Shown one piece after another: positions 1 to 8,654 of a stretch of DNA of 64,000 nt. This DNA comes from an uncultured bacterium (GTDB taxonomy: Bacteria > Cyanobacteriota > Vampirovibrionia > Gastranaerophilales > Gastranaerophilaceae): NCBI GenBank assembly GCA_900319365.1, contig ONOE01000003.1:135444-199443 (forward strand), written 5' to 3'. A model generated the notes under the pieces. It was not told where the DNA came from, ran no database searches, and saw only the letters and a program-made list of their open reading frames with translations. The translations under genes were made by a program, and so were the position numbers. How positions within the stretch are numbered: position 1 is the first letter of the stretch; each line of letters begins with the position of its first letter.

Positions 1-1538
1 AAGCAACAAATTCAGGCAAAGATATCAAAGTTGCATCTCAAGATGATAAGGTTGTATTGCTCAGATTGAGTGAAACCGCTCAAAAACATATTGATGATAA
101 AAACAGCTCACCTGAAGAAAAGGCTTTGTGGTCAGAACTTGCAGGAATGCTGAAAGATAAAGACGGCAAAGTATCTATGGATAAAGTAGATACAAGAAAA
201 GTTCAGGATGCTTTAATCGACTTGACCGGCGGCGATATGAGATTAAATTATTCGGAACAGAAAATTATTTCAAAAGAAACCGGCTTGTCAATGTCTGATG
301 TAAGACACGCATTCAAGACATTCGGATTTGAAGCTCCGAACCCTGTAGGCAAACGAATTGTCAACGGGTTGAAAGAAGCAGCTCCGGCTGTTGCAATAAT
401 GGGTATGAGTTATCTGTTAACAAGATCTAAATCTCATGCGGAATCTCATTCCGAATCAAGTGATAGCGCAGATGCATATGCAGAACAAACCGTAAGAGAT
501 GAACAAACTGCTCATGCTCACGTTGAACGTAAAGGTCAAAAAATCGATTGGACCGCAAGCAACGGCGAAGAATACCATAAACGTATCGCAGGTGTAAGTG
601 CTGATGATTATGCAACGGCAGTAGCCGAAGCAACCGCAAAAGCTCATGCTCACGCTGATGCATACGCTTCTGCAACGGCAGTAGCCGAAGCTGTAGCAAA
701 ATTATCACCTGCAGCATTGGTTGCATCTCCTCTGTTATTTTTTGCCGCAGGGTTCGCTAAGAAACCTGTTGAAATCGGTGCAACGGAAGCAGGCGCTACA
801 ACTCAAAAAATGGCTACTTATGTAGAAACATTCAAGAAAAATAAAAACAAAAACATCGGCAACCAGATTGTACAGATGGCAGGACAGATTACGGGCAACA
901 AAGCTGTAGACAGAGCGTTGATTGTTGCAGTCCTGGATCAGGATATCGGTTCACAGAATACAATTCCGACAACAAGGGAACTTCGTAATGCGTTGGCTCA
1001 CCTTGATGCAATTAAAACTTCGGTTGATGCGTTCCCGCCTAAACCTCAACCACAGCCGCAGCCTCAACCGCAGCCGCAACCGCAACCTCAGCCGCAACCT
1101 CAACCATGTATCGATGAAAAAGATGCTAATTCTAAATTGATACCTATTCCGAAATACAGAACAGGCAACTGGTACATCGCAAGAGGTTACGTCGATGAAA
1201 ACGGAAAACCGTTATCGGCAACAGATCTTCAAAGACTTCAAAAGGCTCTTGGTCAGGCTGATAACAGAATTTCCAAAGTCAAAGATGACGAAGGACGAAA
1301 CAGATTGTCCCTTCCTGTAATAAATATCAACGGTAAAATATTCAAACCTGCAGATGATGCTTATGACAGAATCATGAGATTAAATTCTCGTGGAGGCGGC
1401 AGAGACAGAAGATATAATACTCAAAAACACGGTAATTTATACAGACCTGTCGATTGCAATTCTAAACAACCGTTAGCAGGTTGGATGACCGAACAACAAT
1501 ACAACGAGTGGATGCTTTCTCACGGCCACAAAAACTAA
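1..1538 (+). CDS. Partial Ala/His-rich protein with EF-hand-like loop and Gln-Pro repeat (5' end outside window)
   Basis: The frame is open from the first bases of the window, so the true start lies upstream; the TTG at 57 is only an internal codon. Residue numbers count from that TTG. Around residues 34-45 is an EF-hand-like loop (DKDGKVSMDKVD). Hydrophobic stretches lie near 108-122 and 216-233. Between them is a low-complexity Ala/His/Glu/Ser segment (AHAHADAYASATAVAEAVAK type). Near 328-352 is a run of about ten Gln-Pro dipeptides, probably a flexible spacer, then a charged C-terminal domain with many Arg and Tyr. No family is recognised. The composition suggests a surface or secreted repeat protein. 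Identical 21-base DNA units sit 60 bases apart inside the gene. A clear terminator follows. Confidence 0.75.
   Translation, partial: ATNSGKDIKVASQDDKVVLLRLSETAQKHIDDKNSSPEEKALWSELAGMLKDKDGKVSMDKVDTRKVQDALIDLTGGDMRLNYSEQKIISKETGLSMSDVRHAFKTFGFEAPNPVGKRIVNGLKEAAPAVAIMGMSYLLTRSKSHAESHSESSDSADAYAEQTVRDEQTAHAHVERKGQKIDWTASNGEEYHKRIAGVSADDYATAVAEATAKAHAHADAYASATAVAEAVAKLSPAALVASPLLFFAAGFAKKPVEIGATEAGATTQKMATYVETFKKNKNKNIGNQIVQMAGQITGNKAVDRALIVAVLDQDIGSQNTIPTTRELRNALAHLDAIKTSVDAFPPKPQPQPQPQPQPQPQPQPQPQPCIDEKDANSKLIPIPKYRTGNWYIARGYVDENGKPLSATDLQRLQKALGQADNRISKVKDDEGRNRLSLPVININGKIFKPADDAYDRIMRLNSRGGGRDRRYNTQKHGNLYRPVDCNSKQPLAGWMTEQQYNEWMLSHGHKN
611..691 (+). repeat. 60-base-period direct repeat inside the Ala/His-rich gene
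   Basis: The same 21 bases begin at 611 and at 671 and both encode ATAVAEA. The period of 60 bases keeps the frame, so this is an in-frame duplication of a 20-residue segment. Confidence 0.8.
1047..1107 (+). repeat. CAR-CCN hexanucleotide repeat encoding Gln-Pro dipeptides
   Basis: About ten imperfect units of CAR-CCN encode alternating Gln and Pro. Synonymous third bases vary (CAA/CAG, CCT/CCG/CCA), so the protein repeat appears to be maintained rather than freshly expanded by slippage. Confidence 0.85.
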
Positions 1539-1575
1539 TAAACAAATGACAGAACAATAATCTTAATCATGAATT

Positions 1576-1612
1576 GAGCGGATTTTTAAATAAAAGTCCG
1601 CTCTTTTCTTTT
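1576..1612 (+). terminator. Intrinsic terminator after the Ala/His-rich gene
   Basis: GAGCGGA (1576-1582) pairs with TCCGCTC (1597-1603), extended inward by T:A pairs, and is followed by TTTTCTTTT. It lies 38 bases after the stop codon. Confidence 0.85.
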
Positions 1613-1654
1613 GAAATTATAATTATAAAATTTTTAATATTATCCCAAAACATA

Positions 1655-1686
1655 GAAATCCTGCCGATATATCGGGCGGGAATTTC
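1655..1686 (+). terminator. Second hairpin with T-rich tail in front of the sigma gene
   Basis: GAAAT plus CCTGCC (1655-1665) pairs with GGCGGG plus AATTTC (1675-1686) with small bulges, then TTTTAT. It could be a second terminator or a leader attenuator for the sigma factor gene that starts 28 bases later. The sequence alone does not decide. Confidence 0.45.
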
Positions 1687-1713
1687 TTTTATCATTTTGT
1701 TGCGGGAAATATT

Positions 1714-2310
1714 ATGCCAAACAAACTTCTTTACAAAAAAATGAATACGCAGGAACTTGTCGTGCTTTCACAGCAGGACGATTTCAAAGCGTTGGAAGAA
1801 CTTATTCGCAAAATCCAAAAAGATGTTTTTGCAACGTTATCATATATGCTAAAAAGCAATGAAAATCTTTATGATTTGACGCAGGAGGTTTTATTAAAAG
1901 TTGCCAAAAATATTAAAAATCTGCAAAACCCCAAATGTTTCAACGGCTGGTTAAATCATATAATTACAAATTCTTACTATGACTATTTGCGAAAAACGAA
2001 GAAAAAGCCCGAAACGGTGTCTTTGGAGTATTCATGCCCTGCATTGAATTTAGATTTTCAAATAGAAATTCCCGATTCAAAAAACAAACCCATGGAAAAA
2101 TGTATAACGGGCGAATGCGAACGCCGGATTAAAAAAGCCATTCGAGGGCTGCCCGAAACTTTCCGTATTGCAATTGTTTTAAGAGAGTTTCAGGGTTTGA
2201 GCTATGAAGAAATAGCAAACACCACAAATTCAAGCATAGGAACCGTAAAATCAAGAATTTCCAGAGCAAGAATGAAATTGCAGGAAGCATTGAAAAACTA
2301 CATAACATAA
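1714..2310 (+). CDS. ECF-type RNA polymerase sigma factor
   Basis: The 198-residue product has the two-domain layout of extracytoplasmic-function sigma factors. Region 2 lies at about 30-97, with the DLTQEVLLKVAKNI core-binding segment and a -10-recognition helix ending DYLRKTKKK. Region 4 lies at about 140-195, with LPETFRIAIVLREFQGLSYEE followed by the helix-turn-helix (IGTVKSRISRARMKL). Regions 1 and 3 are absent, as expected. It should direct RNA polymerase to a small regulon. It is followed after 14 bases by a gene for a zinc-finger membrane protein, the usual partner anti-sigma. ATG 1714 has a weak upstream GCGGGA; ATG 1741 is an alternative start. The signal it responds to cannot be read here. 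Confidence 0.9.
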   Translation: MPNKLLYKKMNTQELVVLSQQDDFKALEELIRKIQKDVFATLSYMLKSNENLYDLTQEVLLKVAKNIKNLQNPKCFNGWLNHIITNSYYDYLRKTKKKPETVSLEYSCPALNLDFQIEIPDSKNKPMEKCITGECERRIKKAIRGLPETFRIAIVLREFQGLSYEEIANTTNSSIGTVKSRISRARMKLQEALKNYIT

Positions 2311-2324
2311 GGAGTAAAAATTAA

Positions 2325-2840
2325 ATGGATATAAATTTAACTTGCAATCAGGTTTCGGCTTTGATGAATTTCTATATGGAAAACAGGCTAAACCCGGAGT
2401 TAAAAAACTGTATGGATATGCATTTGCAAAAATGCCCGATTTGCCGCAAAAGGTTTCTTGAACTTGAAAATGCCCTTTCTCTCAGAAAGAAAAGGCAAAA
2501 CAAAAATCTAAACACAATGTTCAATCGTGAACTTATTGCGAATTTGTCCGCCTACATCGATAATGAGCTTAATTCAGGCGATAATATCAAAATCAAAAAA
2601 ATGACAATAACCAATCCCCAAACAAGAAAAAAGCTTGAAACGATGTACAGGTTTCAAAAACTTTTGCATTCCGCTTATGAAAGAACAAAATCCGAAAATA
2701 AATTTGACTGCTCAAAAAATATAATTTCTGCGTTGAATAACGGCACGGATTATACGACGACATTTTTTACCAAAATACTCATACTGTTTTGTACTCTGGT
2801 AATTGCAATAATTGCGGGGTTCATATACCTATATTTTTAA
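2325..2840 (+). CDS. Zinc-finger (ZAS-like) membrane anti-sigma factor
   Basis: The 171-residue protein begins with a zinc-binding anti-sigma motif: H33 and C37-x-x-C40 (HLQKCPICRKRF), preceded by an N-terminal Cys. This is followed by a charged linker and one C-terminal membrane helix (about 149-170) that ends in YLYF. Almost nothing lies beyond the helix, so any sensing part outside the membrane is missing and release of the sigma factor may depend on a partner. It follows the sigma gene by 14 bases with a GGAG site, so the pair is co-transcribed. Its last 12 bases overlap the end of the convergent gene at 2829. Confidence 0.8.
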   Translation: MDINLTCNQVSALMNFYMENRLNPELKNCMDMHLQKCPICRKRFLELENALSLRKKRQNKNLNTMFNRELIANLSAYIDNELNSGDNIKIKKMTITNPQTRKKLETMYRFQKLLHSAYERTKSENKFDCSKNIISALNNGTDYTTTFFTKILILFCTLVIAIIAGFIYLYF

Positions 2841-3467
2841 AGATCCGTGATTTATAAAAGCTTGCATTGCAGGCATTTGAGCGTATGGATTTTTCTTATC
2901 AACAGTTGTCTTTTGGGCAGGATAAGGATTTACGCTTACCTGAGTTGTACCTTTTTGCATTTTTGCAAGTTGAGTTTGCTGTTTGTGAGATGCGTACATG
3001 TTTCTCAAAATCGGAGTAACGATGTTGCAAGAAATTATTGAGCCGACAAGGGTTGCCAGAACGCCCATACCGTTTTGGAATGAGGCAAAATCTGTTTTAA
3101 CGTTTTTGGGTAAGCTTTTTGGCATGTTAAAACTAAACTGTCCGAGTTTTTTGCCAAACCCTAATTCTTTTATGATTTTGGGGGTGATTTTCCCGCATTT
3201 AACGGCTTTTGCCATCAGGGAAGTAACCCCTTGGGTAATTGTATAGAATGACAAAATGTTTATCATTGCATCGGCAGCTTCCTGCGGGATCATAAACATT
3301 TTTTCTTTCTTGGGGATTTTATCGTTTATGGCAATCGCAAAAATTTGTGCGGCAGATGACATTATCCAACCGATTACTCCCGTATGGATAAGCATTTTTG
3401 CGGGAGCTTTTCCGTAATGATTAAATAAACTTACTTTTAAATTTTCAAACCAAGCAGGATTTGCCAT
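2829..3467 (-). CDS. Hypothetical membrane-associated protein
   Basis: This 212-residue protein is not recognised. It has hydrophobic segments at about 25-47 and 134-158, a basic character and a Gln/Lys-rich C-terminal tail. Its ATG overlaps the stop of the upstream gene (3467) by one base as TAATG, so the two are translationally coupled and probably act together. The stop codon lies inside the end of the anti-sigma gene on the other strand. There is no signal peptide or catalytic motif. Confidence 0.65.
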   Translation of the reverse strand: MANPAWFENLKVSLFNHYGKAPAKMLIHTGVIGWIMSSAAQIFAIAINDKIPKKEKMFMIPQEAADAMINILSFYTITQGVTSLMAKAVKCGKITPKIIKELGFGKKLGQFSFNMPKSLPKNVKTDFASFQNGMGVLATLVGSIISCNIVTPILRNMYASHKQQTQLAKMQKGTTQVSVNPYPAQKTTVDKKNPYAQMPAMQAFINHGSLKI

Positions 3468-4168
3468 TATTGACCATCCTTTCTTTGATTTGCATTATTT
3501 TTTTGAAGTTCGTTTACTTTGTTTTGAATTAAATTAGAAAATTCGGGTTTCTTTGCTTCTTCGGCTTTTGGCTCGGGAGGAGTATTCAGAGGGTCGTTTC
3601 CTTTATTTTGTGCGGTATTTTTCTTCGCATCATTTTTCTTTACCACCCCTATAAATTTATTTGTAAGGAACTTGGTAAATGGCGCATCAATTGCAAAGTT
3701 TGTAATGAGCATTACGCCGAGCGCAAGGATAGTACCGAGCGCATTTTTATAATGTCCCAAACTCCTGTATGCAACTTTTGCTCTGTCAGGAGAGAAGAAA
3801 GTTTCCCACCATTTGTAAACATGATTTTTCTGAGGAACTTTGGTCATTTTTTCAATGGCTTTAATGGAAGCCCATCTTACCAGATAACCGGTTGAAGTTC
3901 CTGCAATAATTTTTGCTATTGTACGGGCTGCGGAGGTTTTTCGTGTTTCTTCATCTACTCTTTTGTTGCTCAAATCAATAAACGGCTGACTCATTAGGGC
4001 AGATACACCCAAGATTAATCTGTTTTCGGGCGAAGAAATGTGCTCGCCAACCCATTTTATTCCTTTCAGGGCTTTTTTGTTGGCGATAGTAACCGACGGC
4101 ACTTTGTTCCACACTCTGCGAAATGCCCGACTTACACTTGAACTATAATTTGTCGAAAGAATAGACAT
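3467..4168 (-). CDS. Hypothetical basic protein, coupled to the downstream membrane orphan
   Basis: The product is about 233 residues. It has a basic N-terminal half, hydrophobic stretches (NRLILGVSALM; ALGTILALGVMLITNFAI) and a disordered Pro/Glu/Lys/Asn-rich tail. The frame also allows a GTG start at 4180. ATG 4168 is preferred because GGGTGA, resembling the 3' part of a GGAGGTGA ribosome site, lies 8 to 12 bases upstream. It is joined by a one-base TAATG overlap to the next gene. No known domain is recognised. The repeat-rich region upstream contains no obvious -35/-10 pair. Confidence 0.6.
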   Translation of the reverse strand: MSILSTNYSSSVSRAFRRVWNKVPSVTIANKKALKGIKWVGEHISSPENRLILGVSALMSQPFIDLSNKRVDEETRKTSAARTIAKIIAGTSTGYLVRWASIKAIEKMTKVPQKNHVYKWWETFFSPDRAKVAYRSLGHYKNALGTILALGVMLITNFAIDAPFTKFLTNKFIGVVKKNDAKKNTAQNKGNDPLNTPPEPKAEEAKKPEFSNLIQNKVNELQKNNANQRKDGQ

Positions 4169-4322
4169 ACACACGTTCACCCATGAATATAAAATATTTT
4201 TTGTACAAATTATTGCTATTTTAGCGAATTTGCTTTCACAAAAGTTTACAAAATTCTATTTTTCCATGTCTGATAGGAAATTTCGCATAACACGGCGATT
4301 TTTCAAGATGACGTGGATTCAT

Positions 4323-4346
4323 GTAAGTCGGGTTTGCTATCCCGAC
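4323..4346 (+). repeat. 24-base hairpin repeat, loop TTGCTA (copy 3)
   Basis: It reads GTAA, then GTCGGGT, loop TTGCTA and TCCCGAC. It aligns over all 24 bases with the two copies at 31617-31680. Confidence 0.75.
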
Positions 4347-4380
4347 AAATAAAGGTAAGTTAAGCAGTCAAGAACTGTAG

Positions 4381-4426
4381 CCCCTCTCCTGCCTTTCAGG
4401 CATCCTCTCCCCAAGGGGGCGAGGGG
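4381..4426 (+). repeat. CCCCTC...GAGGGG hairpin repeat
   Basis: CCCCTC at 4381 pairs with GAGGGG at 4421-4426, with an inner TGCCT/AGGCA hairpin. This is a typical short intergenic palindrome. No second copy was seen in this window. Confidence 0.5.
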
Positions 4427-4564
4427 AAAATATCGTCATTCTGAGGCGGAGCCGAAGAATCGCCTTGCAAAACAGATAATAATGGTGTGCCGTTAAGCGC
4501 ACCCTACTTTTTTAATTAATAGCGGTGCATTAGCATACGTACTCTACTTGTTACCAACTTATCC

Positions 4565-4598
4565 ACTTATAAACTTATAAACTTATGAACTTATAAAC
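4565..4598. repeat. TTATAAG-type short tandem array
   Basis: Four imperfect 9 to 10-base units of ACTTATAAA/ACTTATGA lie directly after the glgC stop codon. Similar arrays are at 5953, 31704, 31783 and 35333. Confidence 0.7.
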
Positions 4599-4601
4599 CT
4601 C

Positions 4602-5837
4602 TTAAAGTATTGCGCCTTTGGGTACAACGGTTACGCCGCCTTGCGAAACATGGAAACCTCGTTTGATATCAGCATCTTTATCAAACCCGATAGTTGTATG
4701 AGGCGGAATAATTACGTTTTTATCGATTATCGCCTTGCGGATTTGAGAATATCTGCCGACTTCTACGTTTTCCATCAAAATACTGTCCGTAACGTTAGAA
4801 TAGCTGTTAATTCTGACTTTCGGGGACAAAACACAATGTGATAATCCGCCGCCTGAAATTATGCACCCTTCTGATACCATAGAGTTTGTAGCCATACCGA
4901 CTCTGTCGCCTTCTTCCCAGACAAATTTTGCGGGAGGATAGTTATAATTGAATGTTCTTAACGGCCACTCTTGAGAGTACAGGTTTAATTCGGGCGAATA
5001 AGCAAGCAAATCCATATTAGCCTGCCAGTACGCATCGATACTTCCGACATCTCTCCAGTATCCCTGTTCTGCCGGTGTCATCCCGGGAAATGTGTTTTTT
5101 GAAAAATCGTATACGTATAATTTTTTGCCCTCTGATAAAAGCATGGGAATTATATCTTTGCCAAAATCGTGGTTTGAATCTTCCTTTTTAGAATCTTCAT
5201 TAAGGGCTTCCAATAAAACATCTTTGTTAAATATGTAATTACCCATAGAAGCAAGGCACATTTCAGGATTTCCGGGGATTGATTTCGGTCTGTAATTCGG
5301 TTTTTCAACAAAATTGATAAGCCTCCAATTATCATCAACCTCCATAATTCCAAATTCAGAAGCCTCATCTATCGGAATAGGAATGCCCGAGATAGTTAAA
5401 TCGGCATTGTTTTGCTTGTGAAAATCAAGCATTTGATCCACATGCATTTTATAAATATGATCGCCGCCGAAAATGCATACATAACGAGGATTTTCATCTG
5501 TTATGTGAAATATGTTTTGATAAATCGCATCAGCTGTTCCTTTGTACCAGTCGTTGCCTGTTCTCATTTGTGCGGGGCATAAATCAACATATTGATCCAA
5601 AAACGGGGAAAGCGCCCATCCTCTGGTAATATGTTTGTTCAAAGAATCGGATTTATATTGAGTTAAAACTTTAATTTTGTAAAAACCCGAATTGATAAAA
5701 TTGTTTAATACAAAATCTATAATTCTGTATCTTCCTCCGAAAGGAACTGCAGGTTTAGCCCTGTCTTTAGTGAGCGGATAAAGTCTTTTTCCCTCGCCGC
5801 CCGCAAGAATCATAACCAAAGTATTGTCAACCGTCAT
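4602..5837 (-). CDS. glgC: Glucose-1-phosphate adenylyltransferase (ADP-glucose pyrophosphorylase)
   Basis: GlgC makes ADP-glucose from glucose-1-phosphate and ATP, the committed step of glycogen synthesis. The 411-residue length fits the family. The nucleotidyl-transferase signature [13 protein letters not shown] (about 11-23) is followed by [19 protein letters not shown] marks the catalytic core, EFGIMEVD and FVEKP sit in the sugar-phosphate site, and [17 protein letters not shown] is typical of GlgC. The C-terminal quarter is a left-handed beta-helix regulatory domain. ATG 5837 has GAGAGG 9 bases upstream. It stands alone here, with no glgA or glgB beside it. It points to carbon storage in a fermenter. 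Confidence 0.95.
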   Translation of the reverse strand: MTVDNTLVMILAGGEGKRLYPLTKDRAKPAVPFGGRYRIIDFVLNNFINSGFYKIKVLTQYKSDSLNKHITRGWALSPFLDQYVDLCPAQMRTGNDWYKGTADAIYQNIFHITDENPRYVCIFGGDHIYKMHVDQMLDFHKQNNADLTISGIPIPIDEASEFGIMEVDDNWRLINFVEKPNYRPKSIPGNPEMCLASMGNYIFNKDVLLEALNEDSKKEDSNHDFGKDIIPMLLSEGKKLYVYDFSKNTFPGMTPAEQGYWRDVGSIDAYWQANMDLLAYSPELNLYSQEWPLRTFNYNYPPAKFVWEEGDRVGMATNSMVSEGCIISGGGLSHCVLSPKVRINSYSNVTDSILMENVEVGRYSQIRKAIIDKNVIIPPHTTIGFDKDADIKRGFHVSQGGVTVVPKGAIL

Positions 5838-5952
5838 GTATAACCTCTCTTAACCATGTCTATTTTATAATAAATTTCCCAAAAGGTCATTAATACTATT
5901 TAATTAATTTTACATTATTAAACTTTTTTATAAAAGAAAAGTACATGGGTGG

Positions 5953-5983
5953 ATAGGTTTATAGGTTCATAAATTCATAAGTG
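5953..5983. repeat. TTATAAG-type short tandem array upstream of der
   Basis: Units ATAGGTTTATAGG, TTCATAAATTCATAAGTG lie 46 bases upstream of der. The unit family matches arrays at 4565, 31704, 31783 and 35333. Confidence 0.6.
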
Positions 5984-6013
5984 ATTTACAAATTTATAGT
6001 TTATTTGTGTCTG

Positions 6014-6022
6014 TGGTAAAAT
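6014..6022 (+). promoter_or_regulatory. Extended -10 promoter of der, six bases before the ATG
   Basis: TGG followed by TAAAAT (6017-6022) forms an extended -10 element, with six bases between it and ATG 6029. There is no ribosome site, so the mRNA is probably leaderless. Confidence 0.5.
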
Positions 6023-6028
6023 ATTTTT

Positions 6029-7357
6029 ATGAAAAGAAAGCCAACAGTTGCAATAGTAGGGCGACCGAATGTAGGAAAATCGACATTCGTAAATCGTCTT
6101 GTAGGAAAAAGAAATTCCATAGTCGACGATGCCCCCGGAGTTACAAGGGACAGAATTTATTTTGACGTTGAGTGGCAAAACAAGCAATTTACCGTTATTG
6201 ATACGGGCGGAATTATCCCCGATGATGACAGCGATATTATGGGCTCGATTTTTTCACAAGCGCAGCTTGCTTGCGACGAGGCTGATAAAATCGTGTTTCT
6301 TGTAGACGGCAAAAGCGGAATTAATCCGATTGATTATGATATTGCAAATATTTTAAGGCGGACAAAAAAGCCTGTTTATCTTGCCGTAAATAAATGCGAC
6401 AGTTCTTCGTCTTTTGCTGCCGTTAATGATTTTTATGAACTTGCGCTCGGAGAGCCGATTGCAATATCTGCTCTGCACGGTTCGGGCGGAGTCGGTGATT
6501 TGCTTGATTTAATCACTCATGATTTTGAAGTGTCAGAAGATGAAGAAGAAAATAAAAGCATAAGAATTGCTATTGTCGGACGTCCGAATGCGGGCAAATC
6601 GTCTATCGTCAATGCGCTGCTTGATACAAAAAGAGTTATAGTATCGGACGTTTCCGGGACGACCAGAGATAGCATAGATTCTCATATAAATTATAACGGT
6701 ACGGATTTTACAATAGTTGATACGGCAGGTATCAGGAAAAAATCAAAAGTTGATTACGGTGTTGAAAAATTTGCGGTAGACAGGGCAATTCGTTCTATCA
6801 GAAATTGTGATGTTGCCTTGCTTGTGATTGATGCAAAAGAAGGGATATCCGAGCAGGACAAAAGGATTTCTTCAATAATTACCGAGGCGGGTAAAGGAAT
6901 TATTGTTGCCATAAATAAATGGGATTTAATTGAAGATAAAAAAAGCAACACTATAAACAAATTCAGCAAAAAATTGGAAAATGATATTCCGTTTTTGAGC
7001 TATGCGCCGAAGATTTTTATCAGTGCCGTTACAAAACAAAGACTTACTCAAATTTTTGATGAGGGTATAAAAATTTATAATGAAGGAATAAAGCGTACAT
7101 CAACGGGATTATTAAATAAAATCGTAAACGAAGCTTATGCGCTCAATCCTCCGACAAGTTTTAAAGGCAAAAGGCTCAAAATTTATTATACGACTCAAGT
7201 TGGCGTTCAGCCTCCGACGTTTGTATTTTTCGTAAATAATGAAAGCCTTATGAAAGATAACTACAAACGGTATCTTGAAAACAGGCTCAGGGAGGCATTC
7301 GGATTTTTCGGAAATCCCGTCAGATTGTGCACAAAAGAACGTAAAGAGAAAAAGTGA
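6029..7357 (+). CDS. der: Ribosome-assembly GTPase Der (EngA)
   Basis: Der is an essential tandem GTPase for 50S ribosome maturation. The 442 residues contain two G domains: the first with P-loop GRPNVGKST (about 11-19), DAPGVTRD, DTGG and NKCD; the second with GRPNAGKSS, DVSGTTRDS, DTAG and NKWD. A KH-like C-terminal domain follows (PPTSFKGKRLKIYYTTQ), as expected. Length and order match the family. ATG 6029 has no Shine-Dalgarno sequence but a TAAAAT box six bases upstream, so it may start at the first base of its mRNA. It has its own transcript and no operon partner. Confidence 0.97.
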   Translation: MKRKPTVAIVGRPNVGKSTFVNRLVGKRNSIVDDAPGVTRDRIYFDVEWQNKQFTVIDTGGIIPDDDSDIMGSIFSQAQLACDEADKIVFLVDGKSGINPIDYDIANILRRTKKPVYLAVNKCDSSSSFAAVNDFYELALGEPIAISALHGSGGVGDLLDLITHDFEVSEDEEENKSIRIAIVGRPNAGKSSIVNALLDTKRVIVSDVSGTTRDSIDSHINYNGTDFTIVDTAGIRKKSKVDYGVEKFAVDRAIRSIRNCDVALLVIDAKEGISEQDKRISSIITEAGKGIIVAINKWDLIEDKKSNTINKFSKKLENDIPFLSYAPKIFISAVTKQRLTQIFDEGIKIYNEGIKRTSTGLLNKIVNEAYALNPPTSFKGKRLKIYYTTQVGVQPPTFVFFVNNESLMKDNYKRYLENRLREAFGFFGNPVRLCTKERKEKK

Positions 7358-7436
7358 TTTAATGCATCTGAGTTATAGTTAAAAAAGGCGGATATGTTAC
7401 ATTTTGAAAAATAACATTAAAATAAATATTTTCTTG

Positions 7437-7445
7437 TGATATAAT
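7437..7445 (+). promoter_or_regulatory. Extended -10 promoter for lpxD-lpxC-fabZ
   Basis: TGA followed by TATAAT (7440-7445) is an extended -10 box; the -35 region is weak. Transcription would begin near 7452, giving a leader of about 100 bases that contains a small TCGGT...ACCGA hairpin. Confidence 0.6.
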
Positions 7446-7552
7446 CAGGCTGTATAAATTGCTCTTAAAGTCGGTCGGCACAGATGTACCGAATAACAAA
7501 AGAGGAAATCAGGGATAGTTAAAAAATAAGCATTTAAATAAGGAGAATATAT

Positions 7553-8644
7553 ATGAAATCTTTTACGGTAGATGAAATTACACAAATCGTAGGCGGCATG
7601 TTGACTAAAGTAGCAAGTCCCGAAATCAATCGAATTGCACCGCCTTTATTAAGTGATGAACATACTCTTGCTCTTGCTTTGGGCGAAGAAGAAATCGCAA
7701 ACCTCGCAAAATCAAAAGCAAAAGCGGCTCTTGTTCCTCTGGGCGTTCAGATTGACGGATTTACGACAATCGAAGTCGAAAGACCCAGACTTGCAATGAT
7801 GAAATTGTTAAATCTTTTCTATGTTCCGCCTTATGTAAATAAAGATGTTCATCCTACTGCTGTTGTTGATCCGAGTGCAAAACTCGGTGCAAACGTTTGC
7901 ATAGGTCCGAACGTTGTAATCGGTGCAAATACCGAAATTGGCGACAATACAAAGATTTTAGCAAATACATACATTGGCGGCGGTGTTAAAATCGGAACAA
8001 ATTGTTTCTTCCACCCTAATGTTAATATCGGCGACAGAGTTCAAATCGGGAATGACGTTATCTTAAACCACGGTGTATCTTTGGGCGCTGACGGTTTCAG
8101 CTTTGTAACCGAAAATCCGAACAATATCGAAACTGCTCGTCAAGACGGTAAAATTGATAAAGATAATTCCGATCAGGTTATTTTCAAAATCCCTTCAATC
8201 GGTTCGGTTGTAATCGGAAATAACGTTGAAATCGGTGCTAATTCTACAATTGACCGAGGGACTATTGAAAATACCACAATTGGTGATAATACAAAAATTG
8301 ATGACCTTGTTATGATCGGGCACAATTGCAAAGTCGGCAAAGGCTGCTTAATCGTATCTCAAGTCGGTATTGCAGGAAGCTGCGTAATCGGCGACAGAGT
8401 TGTTATCGCAGGTCAGGCAGGTTTGGCTGATCATATCGAAATCGGCGCTGATACGATTATTACGGCAAAAGCGGGTGTTACAAAATCATTCCCCGAAAAA
8501 TCAATTATTGTCGGTATTCCTGCCGTTCCGAGAAAAGAATTTATCAAACAATTGAAAACAATGAGAGATGCACAGGATATATTTGCTAAGTTCCGCAAAT
8601 ATGAACCGTTGTTGAAAGAATTTGAAGAAAATTTGACAAAATAA
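7553..8644 (+). CDS. lpxD: UDP-3-O-acylglucosamine N-acyltransferase LpxD
   Basis: LpxD adds the second, N-linked acyl chain from acyl-ACP in lipid A synthesis in the cytoplasm. The 363 residues show the N-terminal uridine-binding domain (1-100), then a long left-handed parallel beta-helix of hexapeptide repeats (about 104-325; many I-G-x-x-V-x-I-G units). The motif GHNCKVGKG contains the expected catalytic His. A C-terminal helix follows. ATG 7553 has AAGGAG upstream. It is first in a three-gene operon with lpxC and fabZ. Together these show that the cell makes lipid A, so it is a diderm. lpxA, usually next to fabZ, is not here. Confidence 0.95.
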   Translation: MKSFTVDEITQIVGGMLTKVASPEINRIAPPLLSDEHTLALALGEEEIANLAKSKAKAALVPLGVQIDGFTTIEVERPRLAMMKLLNLFYVPPYVNKDVHPTAVVDPSAKLGANVCIGPNVVIGANTEIGDNTKILANTYIGGGVKIGTNCFFHPNVNIGDRVQIGNDVILNHGVSLGADGFSFVTENPNNIETARQDGKIDKDNSDQVIFKIPSIGSVVIGNNVEIGANSTIDRGTIENTTIGDNTKIDDLVMIGHNCKVGKGCLIVSQVGIAGSCVIGDRVVIAGQAGLADHIEIGADTIITAKAGVTKSFPEKSIIVGIPAVPRKEFIKQLKTMRDAQDIFAKFRKYEPLLKEFEENLTK

Positions 8645-8654
8645 GGCAATAGAA

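Larger units (their letters stand above)
4294..4464. repeat. GTCAT inverted-arm element enclosing two other hairpins
   Basis: The right arm starts GTCATTCTGAG and ends GAATCGCC. The left arm is its diverged reverse complement (GGCGATT...CAAGATGAC). A second element with the same arms is at 35368-35441. Confidence 0.65.
4181..4601. other. Gene-free mosaic of dispersed repeats (421 bases)
   Basis: There is no credible gene. It holds, in order: the left arm of a GTCAT element (4294-4312), a hairpin with loop TTGCTA (4323-4346), a CCCCTC...GAGGGG hairpin (4381-4426), the right GTCAT arm (4435-4464), a GGTGTGC...GCGCACC hairpin (4484-4503) and a TTATAAG-type array (4565-4598). Related copies occur at 5.95, 31.6-31.8 and 35.3 kb, so this is a landing site for short repeats. 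Confidence 0.75.

Noticed and set aside
427..726. Long minus-strand frames inside the Ala/His-rich gene
   Set aside because: They are shadows of the low-complexity codons (GCN/CAY) of the real gene, and have Leu/His-rich nonsense composition.
1047..1107. CRISPR-like array
   Set aside because: The short repeats are uninterrupted and translate as Gln-Pro, with no spacers and no cas genes.
4484..4503. GGTGTGC...GCGCACC hairpin followed by a T run (terminator-like)
   Set aside because: No plus-strand gene ends upstream of it. It lies in a cluster of repeats and is better read as a repeat.
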